From contig CANHEA010000010.1 of the NCBI GenBank assembly GCA_947459635.1, forward strand, positions 1 to 50,205: a DNA stretch of 50,205 nucleotides, in the 5' to 3' direction. A program made the position numbers and the translations under genes. Under the pieces are notes generated by a model that was not told the origin of the DNA, ran no database searches, and was given only the letters and a program-made list of their open reading frames with translations. This DNA comes from Flavobacteriaceae bacterium. Its GTDB lineage: Bacteria; Bacteroidota; Bacteroidia; Flavobacteriales; Flavobacteriaceae. This document shows positions 7,613-15,840 of this stretch, piece after piece (position 1 is the first letter of the stretch; each line of letters opens with the position of its first letter).

Positions 7613-9031
7613 TTAGTCAAAACTACGTGGACTCAAGAAATTGGTTCTCGTAGTTTCTATTTTTTTATTTTTATTAAACACCTCAATTTCTAATTTAGTT
7701 TTGTCATTATCCAACAGAAACTGATTGATTTCGATAAATAAAGTTCCTTCAATCATACCTTGTTTCGGCACTTTTAAGTGAGGTTCTCCGACGATCTGAA
7801 TGGTTCCTTTGATATTATGCAATACAAAATGAATGGAATCTAGATCTTTCGTCGTCTTATTTATTAATTTAAAAGTATAAATGTTACTAATCTTATCGCC
7901 TTTGTGCTGAAACAATTGTCCAGGTAAACGCAGTATGGTAGTTTCGACTTCAGTTCGCAAGAACAACAAACCAGTTAACACGCCTATAAGAATGACCAAA
8001 ACTGCTGTATAGCCTTTCATTCTTGTCGTAAATTTGAACTTGGCTTTGCTCTCAATTTCATCTTCAGATGCATAGCGAATTAATCCTTGAGGCAAGCCCA
8101 CACTGTCCATAATGGTATTACATTCGTCGATGCAAGCCGTGCAATTAATACACTCTAATTGTACGCCGTTTCTAATGTCAATTCCTGTTGGACAAACGTG
8201 TACGCACTGTTTACAATCTATACAATCCCCTTTCCCTGAAGTAGCTCGATCTTCTTGTTTGTTGAATTTCGCACGCCCAAGTTCTTTTTCTCCACGAACA
8301 TAATCGTAGGCAACATTGATAGATTTATTGTCGAGTAAAACGCCTTGCAATCTACCATATGGGCAAGCTATAATGCAAACCTGTTCACGAAACCAAACAA
8401 AAATAAAATAGAAAACGCCTGTAAAAATACCTAGTGAAATCAACGTGCTCGCATGATCCTCTGGACCATCCTCGACCATATGTATCAATACATCACTACC
8501 AATTAAGTACGCTAGAAATACATTGGCAATAAAGAACGAGATGATCAGAAACACAAGCCATTTAAGTCCTTTCTTTCTAATTTTATCCGCATTCCATTCT
8601 TGTTTAGACAATCGAATTTGTGCACCACGATCTCCTTCTATCCAGTATTCAATTCTGCGAAATACCATCTCTAGAAAAATGGTCTGTGGACAAATCCAAC
8701 CGCAGAATATCCGTCCAAATATCACCGTAAATAGTACGACGAAAACGACACCCACAATCATGAAAACCACGAATATATAGAAGTCCTGTGGCCAAAATGG
8801 AAATCCAAAAATATTGAATCTTCGTTCCAGTACGTTGAACATCATAAACTGGTTTCCGTTGATTTTTACAAACGGATTTGCAACCAGAATTAATAGCAAA
8901 AAGTAACTAACCCACTTTCTGTAATCGTAAAACTTGCCAGAAGGTTTTTTAGGAAATATAAACCTTCGGTGACCTTCTTCATCGATGGTAGCAATGGTAT
9001 CTCTAAACGATTCGTCAGGTAGATTGGACAT
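7613..9031 (-). CDS. ccoG: CcoG (FixG/RdxA) cbb3 oxidase accessory ferredoxin
   Basis: A 472-aa membrane-bound iron-sulfur protein. It has an N-terminal cytoplasmic segment, about five membrane helices, two 4Fe-4S clusters of ferredoxin type around residues 265-310 (CIDCKQCVHVCP and CINCTACIDEC), and a C-terminal periplasmic Ig-like domain. The GWICPQTIF motif in the 'FCGWICPQT' region is also typical. CcoG is reported to reduce Cu(II) to Cu(I) for CuB-site assembly. It lies 3 bases after ccoP and 12 bases before ccoH, so translation is probably coupled. Confidence 0.92.
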   Translation of the reverse strand: MSNLPDESFRDTIATIDEEGHRRFIFPKKPSGKFYDYRKWVSYFLLLILVANPFVKINGNQFMMFNVLERRFNIFGFPFWPQDFYIFVVFMIVGVVFVVLFTVIFGRIFCGWICPQTIFLEMVFRRIEYWIEGDRGAQIRLSKQEWNADKIRKKGLKWLVFLIISFFIANVFLAYLIGSDVLIHMVEDGPEDHASTLISLGIFTGVFYFIFVWFREQVCIIACPYGRLQGVLLDNKSINVAYDYVRGEKELGRAKFNKQEDRATSGKGDCIDCKQCVHVCPTGIDIRNGVQLECINCTACIDECNTIMDSVGLPQGLIRYASEDEIESKAKFKFTTRMKGYTAVLVILIGVLTGLLFLRTEVETTILRLPGQLFQHKGDKISNIYTFKLINKTTKDLDSIHFVLHNIKGTIQIVGEPHLKVPKQGMIEGTLFIEINQFLLDNDKTKLEIEVFNKNKKIETTRTNFLSPRSFD

Positions 9032-9034
9032 GAT

Positions 9035-9967
9035 TTATTTTACTTTAGTACTATCCGCTTTAGTAGTTACTGCGACATCCGCTTTAGCTGCTGGATCAAC
9101 CCAAATTTCCCCATCGGGTGCTTTCGGATCTTTAGGATTACTGCCTCTTAGTGACAAGACATAACTCGCCACTTTTTGCATTTCTTTTGGCTTAAGCGTT
9201 CCCTTCCATGAAATCATACCTTTACCATCTCGTCCACCATTTTCTAGCGTGTGGAAAATGTTTTTGATTCCACCTCCTAAAATCCAATGATCATCTGTAA
9301 GGTTCGGACCAATTTGTCCACCTGCATCAGCTCGATGACAAGCTATGCAATTGGTCATAAATATCTTTTTACCATCAGCTATAGAAGCGGCATCGGTTAA
9401 TTGCGTTACCGTTTTCTCATCCATAAGATCGGGAGCGGTCTTCATATACTCCGCAACATCAATTTTCGCTTGCGCCATTTCTTTTTTGAGTTCCATTTCT
9501 TGGTCATCTGCTCCTAAGATTTCAAAGCGAACCAAATAGATGGCTGCAAAAATGATTGTTCCGTAAAATAGATACACCCACCAAGGCGGTAACGTATTAT
9601 CCAATTCTTTAATTCCGTCGTAATCATGATCTAACAACAATTGCCCTTCATTTTCGATAGGAACGGACTTGGTCAGTAACTTCATCATTTTTTGATACCA
9701 AACACTTTCAGTGATAGAAATGCTGGTCACTTCCTCGAGTTGTTTTTTCTGTTCCTCGGTCAACAAATGATAAGTAACATTGTCTATTGCACTTGCAGTA
9801 ATTTCAATGGCTACAAGTAGAAATAAAAAAACAAAGAGAAATATAGAAACTACGGGGAACTTTATAAAGGCCGGCCGATCTCCAGAATCAATAAAGTATT
9901 CTAGAGCCATCATCACTGTAAAGAAAATTACAGGAACTCGCACGTATACTGGGAATATTTTTTTCAT
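9035..9967 (-). CDS. ccoP: cbb3 oxidase subunit III, mono-haem CcoP
   Basis: A 310-aa subunit of cbb3-type cytochrome c oxidase that carries electrons to the catalytic subunit. Two N-terminal hydrophobic segments (about 12-29 and 38-58) and a third (about 129-147) anchor it. A single c-type haem site, CIACH (207-211), is followed by a possible axial Met251 (GMISWKG). Proteobacterial CcoP has two haem c sites, so this is the one-haem form. The extra membrane segments and the 60-120 linker are also unlike the proteobacterial protein. The C-terminus is a Pro/Lys/Ala-rich tail. It starts 24 bases after ccoQ. Confidence 0.92.
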   Translation of the reverse strand: MKKIFPVYVRVPVIFFTVMMALEYFIDSGDRPAFIKFPVVSIFLFVFLFLLVAIEITASAIDNVTYHLLTEEQKKQLEEVTSISITESVWYQKMMKLLTKSVPIENEGQLLLDHDYDGIKELDNTLPPWWVYLFYGTIIFAAIYLVRFEILGADDQEMELKKEMAQAKIDVAEYMKTAPDLMDEKTVTQLTDAASIADGKKIFMTNCIACHRADAGGQIGPNLTDDHWILGGGIKNIFHTLENGGRDGKGMISWKGTLKPKEMQKVASYVLSLRGSNPKDPKAPDGEIWVDPAAKADVAVTTKADSTKVK

Positions 9968-9991
9968 ATTGACTGTTTTAAAATTAGGAGA

Positions 9992-10162
9992 TTAGTTATC
10001 TTTTAATGGCAATTGACTCAATTCTTGGATTTTCTCTTTTCTATAAGTGAATACCCAGATTCCTAGTGCCAAAAAGAAAACAAAAAAGATCAAAAGCGAT
10101 AGGATTGGATAGATTGCTACTCCAGCGATCGTCTCCATATTGTGTTTTATTTGTTCGAACAT
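9992..10162 (-). CDS. ccoQ: CcoQ, small cbb3 oxidase subunit
   Basis: A 56-aa ORF read from the minus strand (MFEQIKHNMETIAGVAIYPI...), with a single hydrophobic segment (about residues 16-39) and a short charged C-terminal tail that includes TYRKEK. Its size, topology and position between ccoNO and ccoP identify it as CcoQ/FixQ. It begins 4 bases after the ccoNO stop codon. A second in-frame Met at residue 9 is an alternative start. Confidence 0.85.
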   Translation of the reverse strand: MFEQIKHNMETIAGVAIYPILSLLIFFVFFLALGIWVFTYRKEKIQELSQLPLKDN

Positions 10163-10166
10163 GGCT

Positions 10167-12356
10167 TTATTTTTTAAGGTTTTCTTTTACTTTAATGTCT
10201 GTTCCCAATCGTTGGATGTATGCGATCAACGCTACTATTTCACGATCTCCCATCGATACAAATTGCTCACCTTTTGCTGCTGCTTTTTCTTTGCTATGTG
10301 CGTAGCTTTTCACAAAATCAGGATCTGATTTTAGGCTTTCTTCAATTTGTGATGATTGCTCTTTAATGGCATCTTTTGCATGGGCGATTTGAAAATCAGA
10401 GTACGGAACTCCGAGTGTTCTCATCGCTTTCATTTTGTCTTCGATGTTCGAAATGTCTAAAGCTTTGTTATCGAACAACCATTTGTAACTTGGCATTAGC
10501 GAACCTGCAGAAATACTTTGTGGATCCCAGAAATGATTGAAATGCCAATTGTTATTATACTTCGCTCCTTCTCTTAACAAATCCGGACCAGTACGTTTTG
10601 AACCCCATAAAAATGGATGATCATATACGAACTCTCCCGCTTTGGCTTGTGGTCCGTAGCGTTCTACTTCGCTTCTAAACGGACGCACCATTTGAGAGTG
10701 ACAACCCACACAACCTTCACGGATATATAAATCTCGTCCTTCTAATTCTAGAGGTGTATATGGTTTAACACTTGCGATAGTTGGAATATTTGACTTAACC
10801 ATAATCGTTGGAACAATTTGAATAATTCCACCGATTAAGATCAAAACCAAAGCTAGTAAAGTCAACTGAATTGGTCTTCTTTCTAACCAAGCGTGGTATT
10901 TTTCACCTTTGATTCTGCCAGAGCCTAATCTTTCTAATGCTGGAGCTTCTGCTAATTCATCTTCTACACTAGAATTCGCTCTCACTGTTTGAATGATGTT
11001 GTATACTAAAACCAACATACCAATTAAGTACATGGTTCCACCAATCATTCTCATCCAATACATCGGAACAATTTGATTGACTGTTTCTAGGAAATTACCG
11101 TAAGTTAAAGTTCCGTCTGGATTAAATTGTTTCCACATCGAAGCTTGTGTAAAACCAGCAACATACATTGGAAGTGCGTAAAGAATAATACCTAATGTTC
11201 CAATCCAAAAGTGGAAGTTAGCCAACTTAAGTGAGTATAATTTACCTTTCGTCATTTTTGGTACTAAATAATAAATCATACCAAAAGCCATAAAACCGTT
11301 CCAAGCCAAGGCACCAACGTGAACGTGAGCAATAATCCAATCGGTAAAATGCGCTACGGCATTAAAAGTTTTCAAGGATAACATTGGACCTTCAAATGTT
11401 GCCATTCCATAACCTGTAATAGCTACTACAAAGAACTTTAAGATTGGTTCAACACGAACTTTATCCCAAGCACCACGGAGGGTTAACAATCCGTTGATCA
11501 TTCCTCCCCAAGAAGGTGCGATCAACATTACTGAGAACACAACTCCAAGATTTTGAGCCCAAGTAGGCAAAGCAGAATACAACAAATGGTGTGGTCCAGC
11601 CCAGATATAAATAAATATCAATGACCAAAAGTGAACGATTGACAATCGATAAGAATACACAGGACGATTGGCTGCTTTAGGAATAAAATAATACATCAAA
11701 CCTAAGAAAGGCGTGGTTAAGAAAAAAGCAACTGCATTATGACCGTACCACCATTGTACTAAGGCATCTTGAACTCCAGCATAAACAGAATAACTTTTTA
11801 GCGCAGAAACTGGTAACTCCAGACTATTGAAGATATGCAAGACTGCAACAGTAACAAACGTAGCAATGTAAAACCAAATGGCAACATATAAATGGCGCTC
11901 TCTTCTTTTGAGAATCGTACCAATCATGTTGATACCAAAAACGACCCAAATTAAGGCAATTGCAATATCTATTGGCCATTCCAATTCTGCATATTCTTTG
12001 GATGTACTATAACCCAAAGGCAATGAAACTGTGGCTGCAACGATTATAAGCTGCCAACCCCAAAAATGAATATTACTCAAAGCATCGCTAAACATTCTTG
12101 CTTTAAGCAATCGTTGCAGTGAATAATAGACTCCTGCAAACATCGAATTTCCGACAAACGCAAAAATAACCGCGTTGGTGTGCAATGGTCTCAATCTACC
12201 AAAACTCAACCATGGAATTCCATCGGTGATATTGGGAAAAAGGAACATAATGGCTAAAATAAGTCCAACCAACATTCCTACCACGCCAAAAAGAATTGTT
12301 GCGTAGAGGAATTTCTTTACAATTTTGTTGTCATAATAAAACTGTTGTACTTCCAT
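10167..12356 (-). CDS. ccoNO: cbb3 cytochrome c oxidase, fused subunits I and II (CcoNO)
   Basis: A 729-aa fusion of the catalytic subunit CcoN (about 1-460) and the mono-haem cytochrome CcoO (about 490-729), separated in Proteobacteria. CcoN part: twelve or so membrane helices with the low-spin haem ligands His59 (RPLHTNA) and His346 (HVH), the high-spin haem ligand His344, and the CuB ligands His206 (WWYGHN), His256 and His257 (GPHH). The CcoO part has its own membrane helix near 497-517 and the haem c site CVGCH (549-553), followed by SQMVRP. It reduces O2 to water at high affinity and pumps protons. It is 2 bases downstream of ccoS. Confidence 0.95.
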   Translation of the reverse strand: MEVQQFYYDNKIVKKFLYATILFGVVGMLVGLILAIMFLFPNITDGIPWLSFGRLRPLHTNAVIFAFVGNSMFAGVYYSLQRLLKARMFSDALSNIHFWGWQLIIVAATVSLPLGYSTSKEYAELEWPIDIAIALIWVVFGINMIGTILKRRERHLYVAIWFYIATFVTVAVLHIFNSLELPVSALKSYSVYAGVQDALVQWWYGHNAVAFFLTTPFLGLMYYFIPKAANRPVYSYRLSIVHFWSLIFIYIWAGPHHLLYSALPTWAQNLGVVFSVMLIAPSWGGMINGLLTLRGAWDKVRVEPILKFFVVAITGYGMATFEGPMLSLKTFNAVAHFTDWIIAHVHVGALAWNGFMAFGMIYYLVPKMTKGKLYSLKLANFHFWIGTLGIILYALPMYVAGFTQASMWKQFNPDGTLTYGNFLETVNQIVPMYWMRMIGGTMYLIGMLVLVYNIIQTVRANSSVEDELAEAPALERLGSGRIKGEKYHAWLERRPIQLTLLALVLILIGGIIQIVPTIMVKSNIPTIASVKPYTPLELEGRDLYIREGCVGCHSQMVRPFRSEVERYGPQAKAGEFVYDHPFLWGSKRTGPDLLREGAKYNNNWHFNHFWDPQSISAGSLMPSYKWLFDNKALDISNIEDKMKAMRTLGVPYSDFQIAHAKDAIKEQSSQIEESLKSDPDFVKSYAHSKEKAAAKGEQFVSMGDREIVALIAYIQRLGTDIKVKENLKK

Positions 12357-12358
12357 AA

Positions 12359-12550
12359 TTAAATTTGTTTTTCTTGTTTTGTTTCTAGTGATTTTGGTTT
12401 GTCTTTGATAAGTTCATCGTCAAAAAGCATTCTGACCGATGGTGTATAATCGTCGTCATATTGACCTGACTTTACAGCTCTAATAAATGCGAAGAAAAAG
12501 CCTACCGCTACGATAATACTGATGGAGATCAATAAATAAATAACACTCAT
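12359..12550 (-). CDS. ccoS: CcoS, cbb3 oxidase maturation protein
   Basis: A 63-aa protein with one N-terminal membrane helix (about 3-24) and a charged tail with SGQYDDDYTPSVRML, close to the CcoS signature (G-Q-[FY]-D-D-x-x-x-P). CcoS is required for cofactor insertion into cbb3 oxidase. As first gene of the operon it follows an FNR-like dyad and a -7 box with a leader of about 14 bases. Confidence 0.9.
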   Translation of the reverse strand: MSVIYLLISISIIVAVGFFFAFIRAVKSGQYDDDYTPSVRMLFDDELIKDKPKSLETKQEKQI

Positions 12551-12568
12551 ACCTTAAATTTATGTTAA

Positions 12569-12576
12569 CAAAAATA
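12569..12576 (-). promoter_or_regulatory. -7 box of the cco operon promoter
   Basis: Read on the minus strand this is TATTTTTG, an exact TAnnTTTG. Transcription would start near 12565, 15 bases before the ccoS start codon. The dyad at 12599-12612 is centred 36.5 bp upstream of its last base. Confidence 0.65.
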
Positions 12577-12598
12577 CTTTCAGAATTCTCCACAAAAT

Positions 12599-12612
12599 AT
12601 GACATTTGTCAT
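12599..12612. promoter_or_regulatory. FNR/CRP-like dyad before ccoS
   Basis: ATGACATTTGTCAT (minus strand ATGACAAATGTCAT) has the same ATGA/TCAT half-sites and left flank AAAT as the hemN dyad. It sits between the cco operon start and the end of ccoI, and its spacing to the -7 box equals that at hemN. Confidence 0.72.
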
Positions 12613-12668
12613 GCTTGCCTCATTCCCTTAAAAATAAGTGAACCTCATTTCGGAGCACTTACATAATT

Positions 12669-15044
12669 CTATATTTTTCTTGCAAAATAATTACTCATCA
12701 AAGTCACAAAGCTGACAATTGTAATGGTGCTCAAGGGCATGATGATCGCCGCAACCAGAGGCAAGAGATTTCCAGTAATAGCGAATGACAATCCTACTAC
12801 GTTGTATAAAAGAGAGATGGTAAAACTCATTTTTATGGTTGTGATTGAATTCTTTGAAAGTCGCAAAAAGGCATCAATTTTTTGAAACTGAGCAGCATCA
12901 AGAATGGCATCACAAGCGGGAGAAAATACGTTGACGTTTTCGGCAATCGAAATTCCAACATTACTTTGTGCCAAAGCTCCAGCATCATTCAATCCATCTC
13001 CGACCATCATCACGTTGCATCCATTTTCTTGCAATGATTTGATAAACTCAAGTTTCTGCTCTGGCTTTTGATTGAATACGAGCTCTGTTCCTTTGGGCAA
13101 CATATGTTCGAGATTTTCCTTTTCACCTTCATTGTCGCCGCTTAATACTTTTATTTGATAAGACTTGCTGAGCTGTTCAAAAAGAACGGAAAGACCTTCT
13201 CTGTATTCGCTAGTGAAAATGAACTTCCCCCAATAGGTTTCTCCAATTTTGACATGAACGCTAGTCTGTTCTATTGTTATTTCTTCATGATGTTCAACAA
13301 ATTCTGAAGAACCAATTTTTACGGATTGGCCTTCAACAATCGCATTAATTCCTTTTCCAGAAACTTCCTCAAAATAACTGACGTCCATTCTTGGGCTGTC
13401 GGGCAAATGATTATAAAGCATTCTGCTTAACGGATGGTTGGATGCGCGCAATATGTTTTTGATCACCTGACTTTCATGTGACGAAAGTGGCTTTCCATCA
13501 TATAAAATATTCGATTTCTTACTTGTTGTGATGGTTCCGGTTTTGTCGAAAACAATCGTATCTACTTTAGCCAACTGTTCAATCACGAGTGCGTTCTTTA
13601 AGTAAAGCTTCTTCTTACCCAGAATTCGAAGTACATTTCCAAAAGTAAATGGCGCGGTTAAAGCCAAGGCACATGGACAGGCAACAATTAATACCGCGGT
13701 AAAAACGTTGAATGCGGTGTTGGCGTTGAAGAAAATCCAGTAGCCAAATCCAGCAAATGCAATGAACAGAAGAATTGGCGTAAAATAACGGCTGATTCGA
13801 TCTGTAATAGTTTTGTGTTGCTGTTTGACTTGCTTTTGAAAAACATCGTTACTCCACAATTGCGTGAGATAACTTTGAGAAACCGAGTGCAAAACTTCCA
13901 TCTCAATGACTTGCCCAATTTGTTTACCTCCGGCAAAAATTTTGTCTCCTGAGACTTTTGTAATCGGAATGGCTTCTCCGGTGACGAAACTATAATCGAT
14001 TTCGGCTTTTTGGGAAATCAAAATTCCATCAACTGGAATCAATTCTTGATTTCGAATAAGCAATCGATCGCCTTTCTTCACCTCGTAAATCGGAATGGAC
14101 GCTTCGGAAAAATCACTATTTATTTTGGTAATTGCAATGGGAAAGTAGGACTTAAAGTCGCGTTCGAAGCTGAGGAAACTATACGTCTTGATTTGAAACA
14201 TTTTCCCGAGAAGCATAAAGAATATGAGTCCAGTTAGGCTATCAAAAAAACCCGAACCATAATTCATTACGATATCAAAAGTGCTACGAATAAACATGAC
14301 GACAATTCCGAGCGCTATCGGAATATCGATGTTGAGCATCTTAGTACGAATGCTCTTGTAGGCTGAAACATAGTAGCCGCTCGCAGAATATAAAAAGGAG
14401 GGCAGCGACAAAACAAAAATCAACCAGCGAAAAAAGCCGCGGTATTGATCGAGCCAAAATTCATTCACCTCAAAATACTCGGGAAAAGAAAGCAACATGA
14501 TATTGCCAAAACAAAAGAAAGCCACACCGAGTTTATAGGTCAAACTCCTATCGACAGCCGTCTTTCCAGTTTCGTAATTTTCCAAACTGATATAAGGTTC
14601 ATAGCCGATGGCACTTAATAAATTGACGATTGTTTTCAATGACACCAGCGACGAATCATAACTAATTCGAACTCTTTTCTCAGGAAAATTAACTTGAGAA
14701 TTGTTTATTCCCTGTTGAAGACGTTGTAAATTTTCCAAAATCCAAATACACGAACTACAATGTATATGAGGAATGTTAAGTGAAACAATCGCGGTTGAAT
14801 CTTCTTCAAATTCCAAAATTTTTGATACGATACTTTCATTATCTAAAAAATCATATTTTCCTTGAATGTCTTGCGGGGTTGCTCCAGGTGATTTTTCAAA
14901 ATCATAATAACAAGTCATATCATTCAAGCTAAAAATCTCGTAGACGGTTTTACAACCTTGACAACAGAAATTTTTTTCCTCAAATACGATTACAACTTCA
15001 TTACTATATTCTAAACCACAATGGAAACAGTTGTTTGTATCCAT
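12669..15044 (-). CDS. ccoI: CcoI/FixI copper-translocating P-type ATPase
   Basis: A P1B-type ATPase that exports copper for the CuB centre of cbb3 oxidase. From the N-terminus: a Cys-rich zinc-ribbon-like domain (CFHCGLE, CCQGC), a heavy-metal-associated domain with HCSSC near residue 96, eight predicted membrane helices, CPCALALTAPF near 455 (ion site), the phosphorylated DKTGT near 499, SNHPL (HP motif), and GDGLND near 680. Length 791 aa is normal. The start used is ATG 15044 (MDTNNCFHCG), which suits the predicted transcript start. ATG 15056 is an in-frame alternative that would leave only 6 bases of leader. It is divergent from the fnr-like gene, with an FNR-like dyad between them. Confidence 0.93.
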   Translation of the reverse strand: MDTNNCFHCGLEYSNEVVIVFEEKNFCCQGCKTVYEIFSLNDMTCYYDFEKSPGATPQDIQGKYDFLDNESIVSKILEFEEDSTAIVSLNIPHIHCSSCIWILENLQRLQQGINNSQVNFPEKRVRISYDSSLVSLKTIVNLLSAIGYEPYISLENYETGKTAVDRSLTYKLGVAFFCFGNIMLLSFPEYFEVNEFWLDQYRGFFRWLIFVLSLPSFLYSASGYYVSAYKSIRTKMLNIDIPIALGIVVMFIRSTFDIVMNYGSGFFDSLTGLIFFMLLGKMFQIKTYSFLSFERDFKSYFPIAITKINSDFSEASIPIYEVKKGDRLLIRNQELIPVDGILISQKAEIDYSFVTGEAIPITKVSGDKIFAGGKQIGQVIEMEVLHSVSQSYLTQLWSNDVFQKQVKQQHKTITDRISRYFTPILLFIAFAGFGYWIFFNANTAFNVFTAVLIVACPCALALTAPFTFGNVLRILGKKKLYLKNALVIEQLAKVDTIVFDKTGTITTSKKSNILYDGKPLSSHESQVIKNILRASNHPLSRMLYNHLPDSPRMDVSYFEEVSGKGINAIVEGQSVKIGSSEFVEHHEEITIEQTSVHVKIGETYWGKFIFTSEYREGLSVLFEQLSKSYQIKVLSGDNEGEKENLEHMLPKGTELVFNQKPEQKLEFIKSLQENGCNVMMVGDGLNDAGALAQSNVGISIAENVNVFSPACDAILDAAQFQKIDAFLRLSKNSITTIKMSFTISLLYNVVGLSFAITGNLLPLVAAIIMPLSTITIVSFVTLMSNYFARKI

Positions 15045-15066
15045 AACTTTGCTCATTTTACCTATG

Positions 15067-15074
15067 CAAATTTG
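15067..15074 (-). promoter_or_regulatory. Degenerate -7 box of ccoI
   Basis: Minus strand CAAATTTG, one base from TAnnTTTG. It is noted because the dyad at 15097-15110 is centred exactly 36.5 bp from its last base, the distance seen at hemN and ccoS. Confidence 0.45.
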
Positions 15075-15096
15075 CTATTATGAAACCTCAAAAAAT

Positions 15097-15110
15097 ATGA
15101 TATATATCAT
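15097..15110. promoter_or_regulatory. FNR/CRP-like dyad in the ccoI/fnr gap
   Basis: ATGATATATATCAT is a perfect 14-bp palindrome with the same ATGA/TCAT half-sites. It is centred 36.5 bp from the ccoI -7 box but only 23.5 bp from the fnr-like gene's -7 box. That position fits activation of ccoI and interference with transcription of the regulator gene. Confidence 0.7.
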
Positions 15111-15119
15111 ATTAAATCG

Positions 15120-15127
15120 TATTTTTG
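15120..15127 (+). promoter_or_regulatory. -7 box of the fnr-like gene
   Basis: TATTTTTG, an exact TAnnTTTG, 26 bases before the ATG at 15154. The -33 region overlaps the dyad at 15097-15110. Confidence 0.6.
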
Positions 15128-15153
15128 AGCAACTGAAAAAAGTATTTCACATT

Positions 15154-15840
15154 ATGAGTAAGTGCGAGCAATGTATCGTAAGACAATTTAGTTCCCTCAA
15201 AGCTTTGAATAAAGACGAGCTTTTGAAGATGGCCGATTGTAAAACCTCTTATACCATCAAAAAAGGAGAGCCTATTTTTGAAGAAGGCGATACGTTGAAA
15301 GGCGTGTATTGTATTAAAGACGGAATTTGCAAATTATCTAAATTGAGTTCGAACGGAAAAGACCAAATTGTAAAATTGGTCAAAGCGGGCGAATTACTAG
15401 GACAACGATCGATGATAAGTGAAGAAGTAGCCAACTTAAGCGCCGTAGCCTTGGAAAATATGGAAGTTTGTTTTATTCCTAAAACGGAAATTCTTGGTTT
15501 TTTCAATGAAAACAATGCGTTTTCTATGAACGTGATGAAGACCATTTGTGGTGATTTGAAAGAAGCAGACGATCATGTGGTTTCAATGGGGCAAAAATCG
15601 GTAAAAGAGCGCTTGGCCGAGACCTTAATTTATATGCACCAAACCTTTGGAGTTAATGAAGATGGTTCTTTACATGTTCAACTTTCTAGAGATGAATTAG
15701 CGGGAATGATTGGCACCGCGACCGAAAGTTGTATTCGTCTTCTTTCAGAATTCAATAAATCAAACTTGATTGCTTTGGATGGAAAGAAAATCGTGATTAA
15801 CGATATTTCCAAATTGCGAAGAATCGCGGAATCCTTATAG
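15154..15840 (+). CDS. CRP/FNR-family regulator, likely low-oxygen regulator
   Basis: A 228-aa regulator. The N-terminus has C4-x2-C7 (SKCEQC), a cyclic-nucleotide-binding-like beta barrel spans about 20-115, and a C-terminal winged helix about 150-215 carries the recognition helix GTATESCIRLL with Glu191 and Arg195. These align with the conserved Glu and Arg of the CRP/FNR helices that read the GA/TC steps of the operator. The start is ATG 15154; a longer frame to 15031 exists but would run through the promoter and dyad. E. coli FNR binds its cluster with C-x2-C-x5-C plus a distant Cys. Here Cys29, Cys106 and Cys132 are candidates for the missing ligands, so cluster binding is plausible but unproven. 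The location between the cco genes strongly suggests their control. Confidence 0.88.
   Translation: MSKCEQCIVRQFSSLKALNKDELLKMADCKTSYTIKKGEPIFEEGDTLKGVYCIKDGICKLSKLSSNGKDQIVKLVKAGELLGQRSMISEEVANLSAVALENMEVCFIPKTEILGFFNENNAFSMNVMKTICGDLKEADDHVVSMGQKSVKERLAETLIYMHQTFGVNEDGSLHVQLSRDELAGMIGTATESCIRLLSEFNKSNLIALDGKKIVINDISKLRRIAESL

Noticed and set aside
15031..15153. Longer N-terminus for the FNR-like protein
   Set aside because: The frame runs through the dyad and the -7 box; the conserved start is MSKCEQC at 15154.
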